A stretch of 64,000 nt of DNA, taken from the NCBI GenBank assembly GCA_947630485.1, contig CANRHU010000004.1, forward strand, positions 30,654 to 94,653, written 5' to 3'. This stretch comes from an uncultured Lachnospiraceae bacterium. GTDB lineage: Bacteria; Bacillota; Clostridia; Lachnospirales; Lachnospiraceae. The notes below the pieces were generated by a model. The model had not been told where the DNA came from, did not search any database, and worked only from the letters and a program-made list of their open reading frames with translations. Position numbers and translations under genes: made by a program. This document shows, piece by piece, positions 36,108 to 44,778 of the stretch. Within the stretch, counting starts at the first letter, position 1. Each line of letters begins with the position of its first letter.

Positions 36108-37460
36108 CCAGCCCAGAATCCGAATCAAAGCCCTGCGGGGCGACGGATAAGCGCTTACCGGGAAATCCCGCACATCGGTCGTATTGGAACAGATCAGATA
36201 ATCAACCGTATTTCCTTCCGCGTCCTTCACCACTTCCGTGATGATAACGACATGGTTCCAGTCGTCCGGGGTTCCCATCACAATCAGATCGCCGGCCTGA
36301 CCGCTGTCGAAATCCGCATCCACCTCCGCGACGAGACCGGAACCCGTATTATCCCGCGCATATGCCCAGAACGAGTCCACATTGATCCAGGAAAGCGTAC
36401 AGCCCGTCTCACTGGCGGAATCATTCTGGGCCGCGCTGAACCATTTCCAGCGGGCGCTCCCCTCGACGTCCATGGGAATACCGCCCGCCAGAATACACTG
36501 GGACACATAATTCTGGCAGTTTCCGCCCTCGCCGCTGTAATCATGCCAGTCCTCATTGCGCTCATCCATATACTGACGGGCGTACGCGACAGCCGCGCTG
36601 CGGTCATAGGAATGGGCCGGCTTTTGCTCCTCTGCATCCGCGCTGTCCGCGCCGCCTGCCTCCTTAAGCGCCCTGCGTCTCTCCAGATCGTCCGCGGCCT
36701 GCCTAAGAAGCAGATCCCTGCGATCCGCGAAAATCTGCTCAGCGTCGGAAAGCTCCTCCAGATCCGTGTCGCGATACCCTTTCCGCATATTCCAGAAAGC
36801 GCCTTCCCACTGCATGTGCTCCCGGATAACCCATCTTCCGTTCTCCTCGGTCAGCACAAAATCATGCCAGTAACCCGGATACTCCGAAACCATGTCCGGC
36901 GTCTGGGCAAAGCGCAGAAAGCTCTGCTCCCCCATATCCACATCCACGCTGCCGTCCTCCAGCGTCTCCGCCTCAATGATCCACAGCCGGTAGAAATATT
37001 CATCCAGTCTCAGGTCGGTCTCCTGCATACTGCGCAGACCGATCATATATTCCCACGCATTTCTGTGAAACGCCGTCTGCCCTGCCGCGGACTCCGCGAA
37101 CAGATCCGACAGCTCCTTCATCTCCAGAGAACCCATCGCTTCATAGAAGCGGTCCATATAAGCGAAAACCGCCTCCATCTGCTCTTTCGTGAGAAGCTCC
37201 TGGTTCTCCCCGATCAGCACGCCGCCGTGGGACGGCTCAGCCTCCGTCTCCGCTTCGGGTTCCGTCTCTGCCTCGGTCTCCGTATGCGCTTCGGTCCCCA
37301 AAGCCGTCTCTGCCGGAACGCTCTCCCCGTCCGCAGGCCCCGTCTCCACGCCCTTCAAAGCGCATCCGCACAGCAGGCAGGAAACCGTCAGGCAGACCGC
37401 CGTCAGACGGCCAATCCCCGCGTTCCCGCCGCGGCGTACCCGTATCTCTCCGTTTCCCAT
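36102..37460 (-). CDS. lipoprotein with C-terminal amidase domain (Amidase_6 type)
   Basis: 452 aa. Signal with lipobox VSCLLCGCAL (Cys near 34), a Thr/Glu-rich linker (repeated TEAE), a middle domain of about 130 residues resembling an NTF2-like fold (YWHDFVLTEENGRWVIREH), and at 290-452 an Amidase_6 domain: YDRSAAVAYARQYMDERN, GGNCQNYVSQCILAGG with the catalytic Cys, and DDWNHVVIITEV with the His. Probably a cell-wall-associated cysteine amidase/peptidase. Confidence 0.8.
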   Translation of the reverse strand: MGNGEIRVRRGGNAGIGRLTAVCLTVSCLLCGCALKGVETGPADGESVPAETALGTEAHTETEAETEPEAETEAEPSHGGVLIGENQELLTKEQMEAVFAYMDRFYEAMGSLEMKELSDLFAESAAGQTAFHRNAWEYMIGLRSMQETDLRLDEYFYRLWIIEAETLEDGSVDVDMGEQSFLRFAQTPDMVSEYPGYWHDFVLTEENGRWVIREHMQWEGAFWNMRKGYRDTDLEELSDAEQIFADRRDLLLRQAADDLERRRALKEAGGADSADAEEQKPAHSYDRSAAVAYARQYMDERNEDWHDYSGEGGNCQNYVSQCILAGGIPMDVEGSARWKWFSAAQNDSASETGCTLSWINVDSFWAYARDNTGSGLVAEVDADFDSGQAGDLIVMGTPDDWNHVVIITEVVKDAEGNTVDYLICSNTTDVRDFPVSAYPSPRRALIRILGWN

Positions 37461-37635
37461 TCTCTTACGCCTCCTGGCCCTATCCCGGCCAATTCGTATT
37501 TATTATACATGAAAATGCCGGCATTGTCATGCATTATCGTTTTCCAATTTTTCCGCAAATACTGATGCATTTTTCAGCGTCTTATGATACACTTAAAAAC
37601 GGCGGCGCAGACATCGGTCTGACAGGCCGGCAGAG

Positions 37636-37659
37636 ATACCCAGGAGAATACCCAGGAGG
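37636..37659 (+). repeat. 12-bp tandem duplication containing the ribosome binding site
   Basis: ATACCCAGGAGA followed by ATACCCAGGAGG, ending five bases before the ATG of the DUF1846 gene, giving two Shine-Dalgarno-like AGGAG sites. Confidence 0.7.
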
Positions 37660-37664
37660 CTTTC

Positions 37665-39146
37665 ATGACACACATCGGATTTGACAATGAAAAATACCAG
37701 AAGACCCAATCCCAGCACATCCGCGAACGCATCAGACAGTTCGGCGACAAACTCTATCTGGAATTCGGCGGAAAGCTGTTTGACGATTACCACGCGTCCC
37801 GCGTCCTTCCGGGCTTTAAGCCCGACAGCAAGCTCCGGATGCTTCTTCAGCTGGCGGACCAGGCGGAGATTGTCATCGCCATCAACGCGGCCGATATCGA
37901 GAAAAATAAGATCCGCTATGATCTCGGCATCACCTACGATGTGGACGTCCTGCGTCTGATTCAGTCGTTCCGGGACAAGGGCCTCTATGTCGGCAGCGTA
38001 GTCATCACCCAGTACACCGGTCAGCCTGCCGCGGATATTTTCAAAAGCAAGCTGGAGCACATGGGCGTCACTGTCTACCGCCATTACCGGATCGAAGGCT
38101 ACCCGAACAACGTTTCCAAAATCGTAAGCTCCGAGGGCTTCGGCAAAAATGATTACATACGCACGAGCCGCCCGCTGGTCATCGTGACGGCGCCCGGCCC
38201 AGGCAGCGGCAAGATGGCGACCTGCCTTTCCCAGCTGTATCATGAGAACCAGCGCCATATCAAGGCCGGCTATGCGAAATTTGAGACCTTTCCAATCTGG
38301 AACCTGCCGCTTAAGCATCCCGTGAACCTGGCGTATGAGGCGGCTACGGCGGATTTGAACGATGTAAATATGATCGACCCCTTCCACTTAGACGCCTATG
38401 GCGAGACCACCGTCAACTACAACCGCGACGTGGAGATTTTCCCGGTCCTGAGCGCTATCTTCGAAGGCATTTACGGGGAGTGCCCCTACAAATCGCCGAC
38501 AGACATGGGCGTAAATATGGCGGGGAACTGCATCATCGACGACGAGGCGTGCCGGGAAGCGTCCCTGCAGGAGATTATCCGGCGGTATTACCACGCGCTG
38601 GAGAAGATGGCGCGCGGCGATAAATCGGAGGAGGAGGTCTATAAAATCGAGCTTCTGATGAAGCAGGCACGGATCACTCCCGATTACCGCAGGACAGTCG
38701 GCGCGGCCAAGCAAAAGGCGGAAGCCTCCCACGGTCCCGCCGCCGCGATGGAGCTGCTGGACGGAAGAATCGTGACCGGAAGAACCAGCGATCTTCTGGG
38801 GGCTTCGGCGGCCCTGCTGCTGAACGCCGTGAAGGCGCTGGGCGGCATCCCGGACGAGGTCCATCTGATCGCTCCGTCCGCCATAGAGCCGATTCAGCGG
38901 CTGAAGGTCGGTTACCTCGGCAGCATAAATCCCAGACTCCACACCGACGAGGTGCTCATCGCCCTCTCCATGTGCGCGGCCACCGACGCCAACGCCCAGA
39001 AGGCGCTGGATCAGCTGGCGAAGCTGAAAGGCTGCCAGGCGCACACCTCCGTCATGCTGTCCCGGGTGGATATCCGCTCCTTCCAGAAGCTGGGCGTGGA
39101 TCTGACCTCCGAGCCTGTCTTTGAACATAAGAAAATCTATCATTAA
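37665..39146 (+). CDS. DUF1846 domain-containing protein
   Basis: 493 aa, full family length. N-terminus IGFDNEKYQKTQSQHIRERI; contains a nucleotide-binding-like VIVTAPGPGSGKMATCLSQLYHEN (GPGSGK resembles a P-loop) and NPRLHTDEVLIALSMCAATD. DUF1846 (UPF0371) proteins are conserved in Firmicutes; no reaction is established to my knowledge. Start follows AGGAGG. Heads a probable operon with a GNAT acetyltransferase (18 bp) and a RpiR regulator (23 bp). Confidence 0.9.
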   Translation: MTHIGFDNEKYQKTQSQHIRERIRQFGDKLYLEFGGKLFDDYHASRVLPGFKPDSKLRMLLQLADQAEIVIAINAADIEKNKIRYDLGITYDVDVLRLIQSFRDKGLYVGSVVITQYTGQPAADIFKSKLEHMGVTVYRHYRIEGYPNNVSKIVSSEGFGKNDYIRTSRPLVIVTAPGPGSGKMATCLSQLYHENQRHIKAGYAKFETFPIWNLPLKHPVNLAYEAATADLNDVNMIDPFHLDAYGETTVNYNRDVEIFPVLSAIFEGIYGECPYKSPTDMGVNMAGNCIIDDEACREASLQEIIRRYYHALEKMARGDKSEEEVYKIELLMKQARITPDYRRTVGAAKQKAEASHGPAAAMELLDGRIVTGRTSDLLGASAALLLNAVKALGGIPDEVHLIAPSAIEPIQRLKVGYLGSINPRLHTDEVLIALSMCAATDANAQKALDQLAKLKGCQAHTSVMLSRVDIRSFQKLGVDLTSEPVFEHKKIYH

Positions 39147-39164
39147 TACAGAGAGGAACCCGAC

Positions 39165-39740
39165 ATGAAGATGCACGATCTGAATATCCGGCTGGCGACG
39201 ACCGACGACGCGGAGGAACTGCTCCGCATCTATACGCCATATGTAGAGGATACCGCAATCACATTTGAAATCGCGGTTCCAACCGCAGAAGAATTCCGCG
39301 GCCGTATCTCCGCGATTCTGCAAAAACATCCCTATCTGGCAGCCGACTCAGAGCACGGCATCATCGGCTATGCCTACGCCTCCGCTTTTAAAAACCGGGA
39401 GGCCTACGACTGGGCCGTGGAGACCTCGATCTATGTCGATCAGGAATGGCGCGACTGCGGCGTGGGAACCGCCCTCTATCAGGAGCTTGAGCGCTGGCTG
39501 AAAGCGCAGAATATCCTGAATCTCAACGCCTGCATCACCTATCCGAACCCGGACAGCATCCGCTTCCACCGGGGCTTCGGATACCGGCAGACAGCCCATT
39601 TCACCAAATGCGGCTACAAACTGGGCGCATGGCATGACGTCATCTGGATGGAAAAAATGATCGGACGCCGCAGGAATCCCCCGGAGGCGGTGATTCCGAT
39701 GGACGCGCTCATCCGGCAGATGAACGTCGGCAAATCATAG
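39165..39740 (+). CDS. GNAT family N-acetyltransferase
   Basis: 191 aa. GNAT fold with the acetyl-CoA loop following SIYVDQEWRDCGVGTALYQELE (QxxxGxG/A form) and NPDSIRFHRGFGYRQTAHF near the end. N-terminal IRLATTDDAEELLRIYTPYVEDTAITFE resembles phosphinothricin/methionine-sulfoximine-type acetyltransferases, which acetylate small amino acid analogues; natural substrate unknown. Confidence 0.9.
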   Translation: MKMHDLNIRLATTDDAEELLRIYTPYVEDTAITFEIAVPTAEEFRGRISAILQKHPYLAADSEHGIIGYAYASAFKNREAYDWAVETSIYVDQEWRDCGVGTALYQELERWLKAQNILNLNACITYPNPDSIRFHRGFGYRQTAHFTKCGYKLGAWHDVIWMEKMIGRRRNPPEAVIPMDALIRQMNVGKS

Positions 39741-39763
39741 ACAAAAGACAAAGGAGTCCTCCG

Positions 39764-40624
39764 ATGACCACCAATATCGAACTTCGCGTGCATAGTATCT
39801 ACGACAGTCTCAGCAATGCCGAAAAAAGGGCGGCCGCCTATTTTTTAGACAACGTCGAAAACGTATTCGACAAACCCATCGCGGACCTGGCCGACGAATC
39901 CGGCGCAAGTAAGGTCGCATGGGTCCGATTCTGCAAAGCGATCGGTTTCGACGGCCTTAAGGATCTTAAGAAAAGCCTCGTCAGCGAGTTATTCAAAACC
40001 ACAGATACGGACGCCGCGGACGCGCCCTTCTCCGATATCCGCGAGGCGTCCGGCACCGACCAGCTGATCGCCGCGATTAAGGCCCGCGTGATCCGCGACG
40101 TGCAGGACACTGCAAAGCTCCTGGAGCCCCTCGCCGTAGAGAATGCCGCAAGGATCCTCGTGGACGCCGATTCCGTGTGTCTCTTCGGTCTGGGCGCTTC
40201 CGCCCTGGCGGCGGAGGAACTGTTCGGCAAACTGCTGCGGATCGGCAAAAACGTTTGTTTCAGCAGGGATCTGCACGTCCAGCTCTCTTACGCCTCCAAT
40301 ATGTCGCCCAACGATGCGGCGCTTCTCTTCTCCGGCTCCGGCAGAACCAGCGAGATTCTGGAGATACTGTCCCTGGCGAAAGGGCGCGGTACGCCGACCA
40401 TCGCGTTCACCACGTTCGGAAAGAATCCCCTGGCTCTAAATTCCGATATCCAGCTGTACATCTCCTCCTCAGAGACGACGCCCTTAAGCGACGCGATGAG
40501 CAGCCGAATCTCCCAGCTGATGGCGACAGACATTCTGTTTAACGCGGCCGCGCGCCTGAATTATGATCAGGTGGCGCCCAGGCTGGAGAACAGCCTGAAA
40601 AGCATCCAAAACCATAAGATTTAG
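39764..40624 (+). CDS. MurR/RpiR family transcriptional regulator
   Basis: 286 aa. N-terminal HTH (SIYDSLSNAEKRAAAYFLDN, ADESGASKVAWVRFCKAIGF) and C-terminal SIS sugar-isomerase domain (VCLFGLGASALAAEELFGKL, LLFSGSGRTSEILEILSLAK). Such proteins sense phosphosugars. The target is not evident from the neighbours (DUF1846, GNAT); last gene of its operon, ending at the hairpin at 40631-40662. Confidence 0.9.
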   Translation: MTTNIELRVHSIYDSLSNAEKRAAAYFLDNVENVFDKPIADLADESGASKVAWVRFCKAIGFDGLKDLKKSLVSELFKTTDTDAADAPFSDIREASGTDQLIAAIKARVIRDVQDTAKLLEPLAVENAARILVDADSVCLFGLGASALAAEELFGKLLRIGKNVCFSRDLHVQLSYASNMSPNDAALLFSGSGRTSEILEILSLAKGRGTPTIAFTTFGKNPLALNSDIQLYISSSETTPLSDAMSSRISQLMATDILFNAAARLNYDQVAPRLENSLKSIQNHKI

Positions 40625-40625
40625 G

Positions 40626-40662
40626 AAAAACAGGAGGGAAACGAAAATCTCTTTCCCTCCTG
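40626..40662 (-). terminator. terminator between convergent rpiR-like and lipoprotein genes
   Basis: CAGGAGGGAAA (40631-40641) pairs with TTTCCCTCCTG (40652-40662), an 11-bp perfect stem; on the minus strand five T follow (40626-40630). It may also stop the plus-strand transcript, though the T-run there is weaker. Confidence 0.85.
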
Positions 40663-40676
40663 CCTGACTGTTTGAT

Positions 40677-41051
40677 TCATTTATCGCTCTCATCCGCATT
40701 GTTGCTGGGGCCTTCCGAATCCCCGTCCATATCATGAAGTCCCTGCTCTACGTCGTCTACCAATCCATCCAGAACGCCCGTACTCTCCTCACTCACGGAA
40801 GTCTTGCCGCTGCCGGAACCGGCCGCGGAATCGTCTGCTCCTTTGGAAGAAGAGCCCGCCGCACCGGAAGCGCCGCTGCCGGAATCCTTTCCGTTCTGGC
40901 TGCTGCCGGAAGAACTGCTGGCCGCGGAGCTGCTCTGGGTAGCGGAAGGCTGGCTGGACTGATGATTGCCGGAATTCCTGCCGCACGCCGTCACGGCCGC
41001 CACAGTCAAAACCAGCAGAACTGCACATAGATAGAACCTGATTTTCTTCAT
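40677..41051 (-). CDS. small Ser/Gly-rich lipoprotein of unknown function
   Basis: 124 aa. Lipobox VAAVTACGR (Cys near 23), then a Ser/Gln/Gly-rich low-complexity chain (SSSAASSSSGSSQNGKDSGSG) and an acidic end (DDVEQGLHDMDGDSEG). AAAGGAGA precedes the ATG at 41051. The short motif LDGLVDDVEQGLHDM resembles helices seen in other small clostridial lipoproteins; no function can be assigned. Confidence 0.7.
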   Translation of the reverse strand: MKKIRFYLCAVLLVLTVAAVTACGRNSGNHQSSQPSATQSSSAASSSSGSSQNGKDSGSGASGAAGSSSKGADDSAAGSGSGKTSVSEESTGVLDGLVDDVEQGLHDMDGDSEGPSNNADESDK

Positions 41052-41202
41052 AATGGCATTCTCCTTTCTTTTTCTGCGTATAGTGTGCGCAGTGAGAGAA
41101 TGAATTATGGTGGGAAAATCTTCTGCCGTCCCCATTATCTGCCAAACGACAAAAACTGGCTGCGCCCCCGCCGTCAGACGGTTCTTAAGCTGCCGGCTTC
41201 GG

Positions 41203-41967
41203 TCAGCCCCGGGCGGCGATCACATCGGCCATCGAATAAAGCCCTGCCGGCTTTCCGGCCAAAAACAAAGCCGCTTCCACAGCGCCCTTGGCAAATACGG
41301 ACCGCGAAAAGGCCGCATGGCTTAAAGTCACCACCTCGTCCTGTCCCGCAAAAATCACATCGTGTTCTCCTACAATATTTCCGCCGCGCACGGCCGAGAT
41401 TCCGATTTCCTTCGGATCACGCTTCGCATGGCGGCTATGACGGTCATACGTATAATGATACGCCCCGTCCAAAGCGTCGTTCAGCGAATCCGCAAGCGCT
41501 AGCGCCGTTCCGCTGGGCGCATCCAGCTTCCGGTTATGGTGCTTCTCCACAATCTCCATATCGAAATCCGCCGCCGCAAGAACCTTCGCCGCATCCTGCA
41601 CCAGCTTCAAAAGCAGATTCACTCCCAGAGACATGTTGGCGGAACGGAGCAGCGCGATCCGGCCGGAGCTTTCGCGCACCCTGGCCAACTGTCCCTCCGA
41701 AAGTCCCGTGGTACACAGTACCAGCGGCAGGCGCTTTGCCTCCGCAAAACGCAGAAGCCCGTCTACGGCGGCCGCCGATGCAAAATCGATGATCACATCC
41801 GTCTCCTCCGTCACCATAGCCAGGTTCTCATATACAGGATATCCGGCCGCGCTTTCCGAATTTATATCTACTCCGGCCACAATCTCCACGCCGTCCACAT
41901 CCTTTACGATATCCGATACCGCCCGTCCCATGGCCCCGTTGCAGCCATGCAGTAAAATCCTAACCAT
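41203..41967 (-). CDS. dapB: 4-hydroxy-tetrahydrodipicolinate reductase
   Basis: 254 aa from the ATG at 41967. Rossmann motif LLHGCNGAMGRAV, the catalytic signature EIVEKHHNRKLDAPSGTAL (His and Lys), and SHAAFSRSVFAKGAVEAALFL at the end. Second step of the diaminopimelate/lysine branch. Lies behind dapA, separated by about 108 bp that contain a TCACTGG-loop hairpin; both should be under the lysine riboswitch. Confidence 0.95.
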   Translation of the reverse strand: MVRILLHGCNGAMGRAVSDIVKDVDGVEIVAGVDINSESAAGYPVYENLAMVTEETDVIIDFASAAAVDGLLRFAEAKRLPLVLCTTGLSEGQLARVRESSGRIALLRSANMSLGVNLLLKLVQDAAKVLAAADFDMEIVEKHHNRKLDAPSGTALALADSLNDALDGAYHYTYDRHSRHAKRDPKEIGISAVRGGNIVGEHDVIFAGQDEVVTLSHAAFSRSVFAKGAVEAALFLAGKPAGLYSMADVIAARG

Positions 41968-42001
41968 CTTCAATAACCCTTTCTGCTCGTTTTTGTCTGT
42001 A

Positions 42002-42045
42002 TTTCCATGCAGGCAGAGCGCCAGTGACGCTCTGCCCGTATTTCC
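42002..42045 (-). repeat. TCACTGG-loop hairpin, copy 2 (between dapA and dapB)
   Basis: On the minus strand: GGAAATAC, GGCAGAGCG, loop TCACTGG, CGCTCTGCC, then TGCATGGAAA. The nine-bp stem (42012-42020 with 42028-42036) is perfect but different in sequence from the other copies, while the loop and the trailing motif are kept. Confidence 0.7.
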
Positions 42046-42075
42046 CCTCTGGTTCCGGGCGCGCCGCCCGCAAGG

Positions 42076-42960
42076 TCACAGGATTCCGTATGCCCGCATC
42101 GCGGCCGCCAGCTTCTCCCGGTTCTGCGGTTCCATCTCCGTAAGCGGAAGGCGAAGCGGTCCCACGTTCTTTCCCATCAGATTCATGGCCGCTTTTACCG
42201 GAATCGGATTTACTTCACAGAACAGGGCGGAAATCAGCGGAATCGCCGCAAGCTGCATCTCCAAGCTTCCCTTCACGTCCCCGTCGAAGAATTTCCGGCA
42301 GATCTCATGGGCCTGCCGGGGGGCTACGTTGGACAGAACCGAAATCACGCCCTTGCCGCCCAGGGCCAGAAGCGGAACGATCTGGTCGTCATTGCCCGAG
42401 TACAGGTCGATACAGCCGTCCGCCATATTCATCATCGTGGCGATTGCGGAGAAATTCCCGCTGGCTTCCTTGACACCTACGATATTCGGGACCTCCCGGC
42501 ACAGTGTCGCCATAGTGGCCGGCGTCATGGTCACGCCCGTGCGGCTCGGAATATGGTAGAGAAGGATCGGAATCTTCACGGACGCCGCGATGGTCTTATA
42601 ATGAGCGATCAGGCCTCCCTGCGTCGCCTTGTTATAGTAAGGCGTCACCAGAAGCAGTCCGTCAGAACCTGCCCGTTCCGCTTCCTGCGAAAGATATATC
42701 GCCTCTCTGGTTGAATTGGAGCCGGTTCCGGCAATCACCGGAATCCTCCCCTTCACCCGCTCGCACGCAAAACGGATCACGTCCACATGCTCCTCATGGG
42801 ACATCGTCGAGGATTCTCCCGTCGTACCGCAGATAATCACAGCGTCCGTACCGCCCGCAATCTGTTCCTCCAGGATTTCATCCAGTTTGTCATAATTCAC
42901 ATCCCCATTTTCCCGAAACGGGGTTACCAGCGCAACGCCTGCTCCTTCAAAAATCGCCAT
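42076..42960 (-). CDS. dapA: 4-hydroxy-tetrahydrodipicolinate synthase
   Basis: 294 aa. CGTTGESSTMSHEEH, Tyr-containing LYHIPSRTGVTM, Schiff-base lysine in VGVKEASGNFS. Condenses pyruvate with aspartate semialdehyde. AAAGGAGGAG before the ATG at 42960; a longer reading runs into the riboswitch leader and is unsupported. Controlled by the upstream lysine riboswitch and terminator. Confidence 0.95.
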   Translation of the reverse strand: MAIFEGAGVALVTPFRENGDVNYDKLDEILEEQIAGGTDAVIICGTTGESSTMSHEEHVDVIRFACERVKGRIPVIAGTGSNSTREAIYLSQEAERAGSDGLLLVTPYYNKATQGGLIAHYKTIAASVKIPILLYHIPSRTGVTMTPATMATLCREVPNIVGVKEASGNFSAIATMMNMADGCIDLYSGNDDQIVPLLALGGKGVISVLSNVAPRQAHEICRKFFDGDVKGSLEMQLAAIPLISALFCEVNPIPVKAAMNLMGKNVGPLRLPLTEMEPQNREKLAAAMRAYGIL

Positions 42961-43030
42961 AACGCTCCTCCTTTTCTTTCCAATCAATGATGCAATCAAT
43001 GATGTTTCATACATTTTTTCTGCCTGAATA

Positions 43031-43067
43031 CAGAAAGCGTGCCACTGGCGCCCTTTCTGCATGGAAA
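43031..43067 (+). repeat. TCACTGG-family hairpin, copy 3 (dapA leader)
   Basis: CAGAAAG (43031-43037) pairs with CTTTCTG (43053-43059) around CGTGCCACTGGCGCC, then CATGGAAA. Located between the riboswitch terminator and dapA. Confidence 0.65.
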
Positions 43068-43070
43068 CCT

Positions 43071-43100
43071 AAAAAGAACCGGCTTCGGAAAGCCGGCTCT
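43071..43100 (-). terminator. terminator (expression platform) of the lysine riboswitch
   Basis: On the minus strand AGAGCCGGCTT pairs with AAGCCGGTTCT over a four-base loop, followed by TTTTT. It sits about 30 bases after the aptamer, as expected for lysine-induced termination upstream of dapA. Confidence 0.9.
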
Positions 43101-43127
43101 TAAAGTCCACATAACAGTCAATCTTTA

Positions 43128-43293
43128 AGTGTAGCTCTCCATCCGCATCGGGATGACAGTCATACGGCTGTTCGCCGTATGCCCAGATTCGTGCCGGCAG
43201 GCGCACTCCTCTTCGGCGCTCTCCCTTTCGTAAGGCTTCCTCTGCACCTGCTGCATCAGCCTCCTACTCATGATATCGCGCGACCTCTACCAC
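43128..43293 (-). ncRNA. lysine riboswitch (L-box)
   Basis: Read on the minus strand the leader carries the L-box core in order: GGTAGAGGTCGCG, ATCATGAGTAGGAGGCTGAT, GAAAGGGAGAGCGCCGAAG, GGGCATACGG.CCGTATGACTGTCATCC, GGAGAGCTAC, with the ends pairing to form P1. The position, promoter-aptamer-terminator-dapA, fits repression of lysine synthesis by lysine. Confidence 0.93.
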
Positions 43294-43312
43294 TCCTTAT
43301 TCATTTGTTCCC

Positions 43313-43341
43313 ATCCTACCATCATTCCCCCGCTTTGTCAA
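43313..43341 (-). promoter_or_regulatory. promoter of the lysine riboswitch-dapA-dapB transcript
   Basis: Minus-strand TTGACA (43336-43341), 17-base spacer, TAGGAT (43313-43318); transcription would start just before the aptamer. The remainder of the gap up to 43391 has a GACGGTCTTTCA-like 12-13-base repeat adjoining the next gene's end. Confidence 0.85.
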
Positions 43342-43391
43342 CCGAAACCTGCTTCCTTTCGGACGGTCCTTTCAGACGGTCTTTCAGGCGG

Positions 43392-43895
43392 TCATTCCAA
43401 ACGGTCAGGATAATGTTCTGAAATTGTGAAAAAAACGTCCACATAGGGAGCCAGCTCCCTTGGAAACTCGGTTCCGGTCAAGAGCAGGCTCATACCCTCG
43501 TTTTTCGCCCTGAGCATCCCCTCAAACTCCTCCGGGGAAACGATGTTCTGGTTCACCAGCCCCAGCACCTCGTCGAGGATCAGGAGATCGCACTCGCCGG
43601 TGGCGATCACTTTCTTGGCGAAATGAAATCCGTTTCGGATATTTGCCAGCTCCTCCTCCTTCTCCTCCGCGGTCAGCTTCTCGAAGAACGTGTCCGCCTT
43701 TTCAAAATGAAATACCCGAAGCTCCGGTTCCAGCCGCCGCAGCGTCTCCCTCTCCCCGCTGTGCGCGCACCCCTTCAGAAACTGAATCATAACCACGGAC
43801 TTCTGTTCCGCTATGGCCTGAAGACCTTTCCCCATCGCAAGGGCCGTCTTGCCATGACCGTGGCCGCAGATTACCTCTATACTTCCGTTCTTCAT
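43392..43895 (-). CDS. cob(I)alamin/corrinoid adenosyltransferase (CobA/CobO/BtuR type)
   Basis: 167 aa, slightly shorter than CobO. P-loop ICGHGHGKTALAMGKGLQA at the N-terminus, VVMIQFLKG, and LLILDEVLGLVNQNIVS, all characteristic of the family, which transfers adenosyl from ATP to cobalt of corrinoids. Start at 43895 (AAAAGGGG-type site upstream); longer reading overlaps ssb and is not supported. No other cobalamin gene is nearby, so a salvage role is likely. Confidence 0.85.
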   Translation of the reverse strand: MKNGSIEVICGHGHGKTALAMGKGLQAIAEQKSVVMIQFLKGCAHSGERETLRRLEPELRVFHFEKADTFFEKLTAEEKEEELANIRNGFHFAKKVIATGECDLLILDEVLGLVNQNIVSPEEFEGMLRAKNEGMSLLLTGTEFPRELAPYVDVFFTISEHYPDRLE

Positions 43896-43931
43896 TCTTT
43901 TGCACCCCTTTTCTCCGCGCCTGCGGCAATT

Positions 43932-43970
43932 CAGAAAGCGTGCCGCTGGCACCCTTTCTGCATGGAAATA
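43932..43970 (+). repeat. TCACTGG-family hairpin, copy 4
   Basis: CAGAAAG (43932-43938) pairs with CTTTCTG (43954-43960) around CGTGCCGCTGGCACC, then CATGGAAATAC. Lies between the adenosyltransferase and ssb genes; a second GCGTCACT core follows and includes the ssb stop codon. Confidence 0.65.
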
Positions 43971-43981
43971 CGGCCAGCGCG

Positions 43982-44608
43982 TCACTCCATGCATTCCAGC
44001 TTGCTGACCGACACCTCATAGGCGACACGTTTCTCACACTGGGAATCGCTCAATTTCTTCGTATATTCACGGCTCTGGACACGACCCCAGATGCAGACCC
44101 TGGCCCCCACCGCAAATCCGGCCGCGTATCTGGCGTTCCGTCCCCAGGCAATGCAGGGGATATAATCCGATTTGCCGTACGGCCGGTTCACGGCCAGCAG
44201 GATGTCCGCGATCTCCCGCCCCAGCGGGGTTTTGCGATAAATGGGCGTTTTGCAGATATAGCCGTCCAGGAAAATCTGGTTCGTCTTCGTGTAGTCCGTG
44301 AATTCCTCCATAAAATTAATTTCCCGCACGAATACCGACAGAACCAGCCGGTTCTTGGCCCCCTCATGACGGTTATAGGAACGGAACTGGCCAATCGCTT
44401 CCACCGTACAGCCTATGTAATCCTCCGATACATTGAGAAGCCTCTCCGAGATCATGAGCGGAATGATATCCGCCTGATCGCTCAGCCGGTTGACCTCCAG
44501 ATCAACCAGGTAGAAGCCCTCTCCAAACACCTCATGGCTGAATGTAAAGCCGCTTATGACCTTGCCGATGACGCTGACTTTGTTGTTTTCAATCGCTTTT
44601 TCTGACAT
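43982..44608 (-). CDS. single-stranded DNA-binding protein (divergent, double OB-fold)
   Basis: 208 aa. Two OB-like halves: NKVSVIGKVISGFTFSHEVFGEGFYLVDLEV and NQIFLDGYICKTPIYRKTPLGREIADILLAVNRPYGKSDYIPCIAWGRNARYAA, the latter the standard SSB signature. Lacks the usual acidic DDDIPF tail, so it is a secondary SSB-like protein, common in Clostridia, rather than the replicative SSB. AAAGGGAGAGA precedes the start. Confidence 0.8.
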   Translation of the reverse strand: MSEKAIENNKVSVIGKVISGFTFSHEVFGEGFYLVDLEVNRLSDQADIIPLMISERLLNVSEDYIGCTVEAIGQFRSYNRHEGAKNRLVLSVFVREINFMEEFTDYTKTNQIFLDGYICKTPIYRKTPLGREIADILLAVNRPYGKSDYIPCIAWGRNARYAAGFAVGARVCIWGRVQSREYTKKLSDSQCEKRVAYEVSVSKLECME

Positions 44609-44725
44609 GGTATCTCTCCCTTTCGTTCTTAATAAAATTTACCGCTTAGTGGCTACCACTATTTTATGAAAAAGCAGAACCGGAAAGACCAAAAAAAGAT
44701 CGTGCAATTTCGACACTCAAGCAAC

Positions 44726-44751
44726 AAAACCCCGGCGGTCTTCTGCCAGGG
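44726..44751 (-). terminator. terminator of typA/bipA
   Basis: CCCTGGC (minus strand, 44745-44751) pairs with GCCGGGG (44730-44736), followed by TTTT; 30 bases after the gene's stop codon. Confidence 0.6.
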
Positions 44752-44778
44752 CTTGTCGCGTCTTCGCGAAATTGTAAA

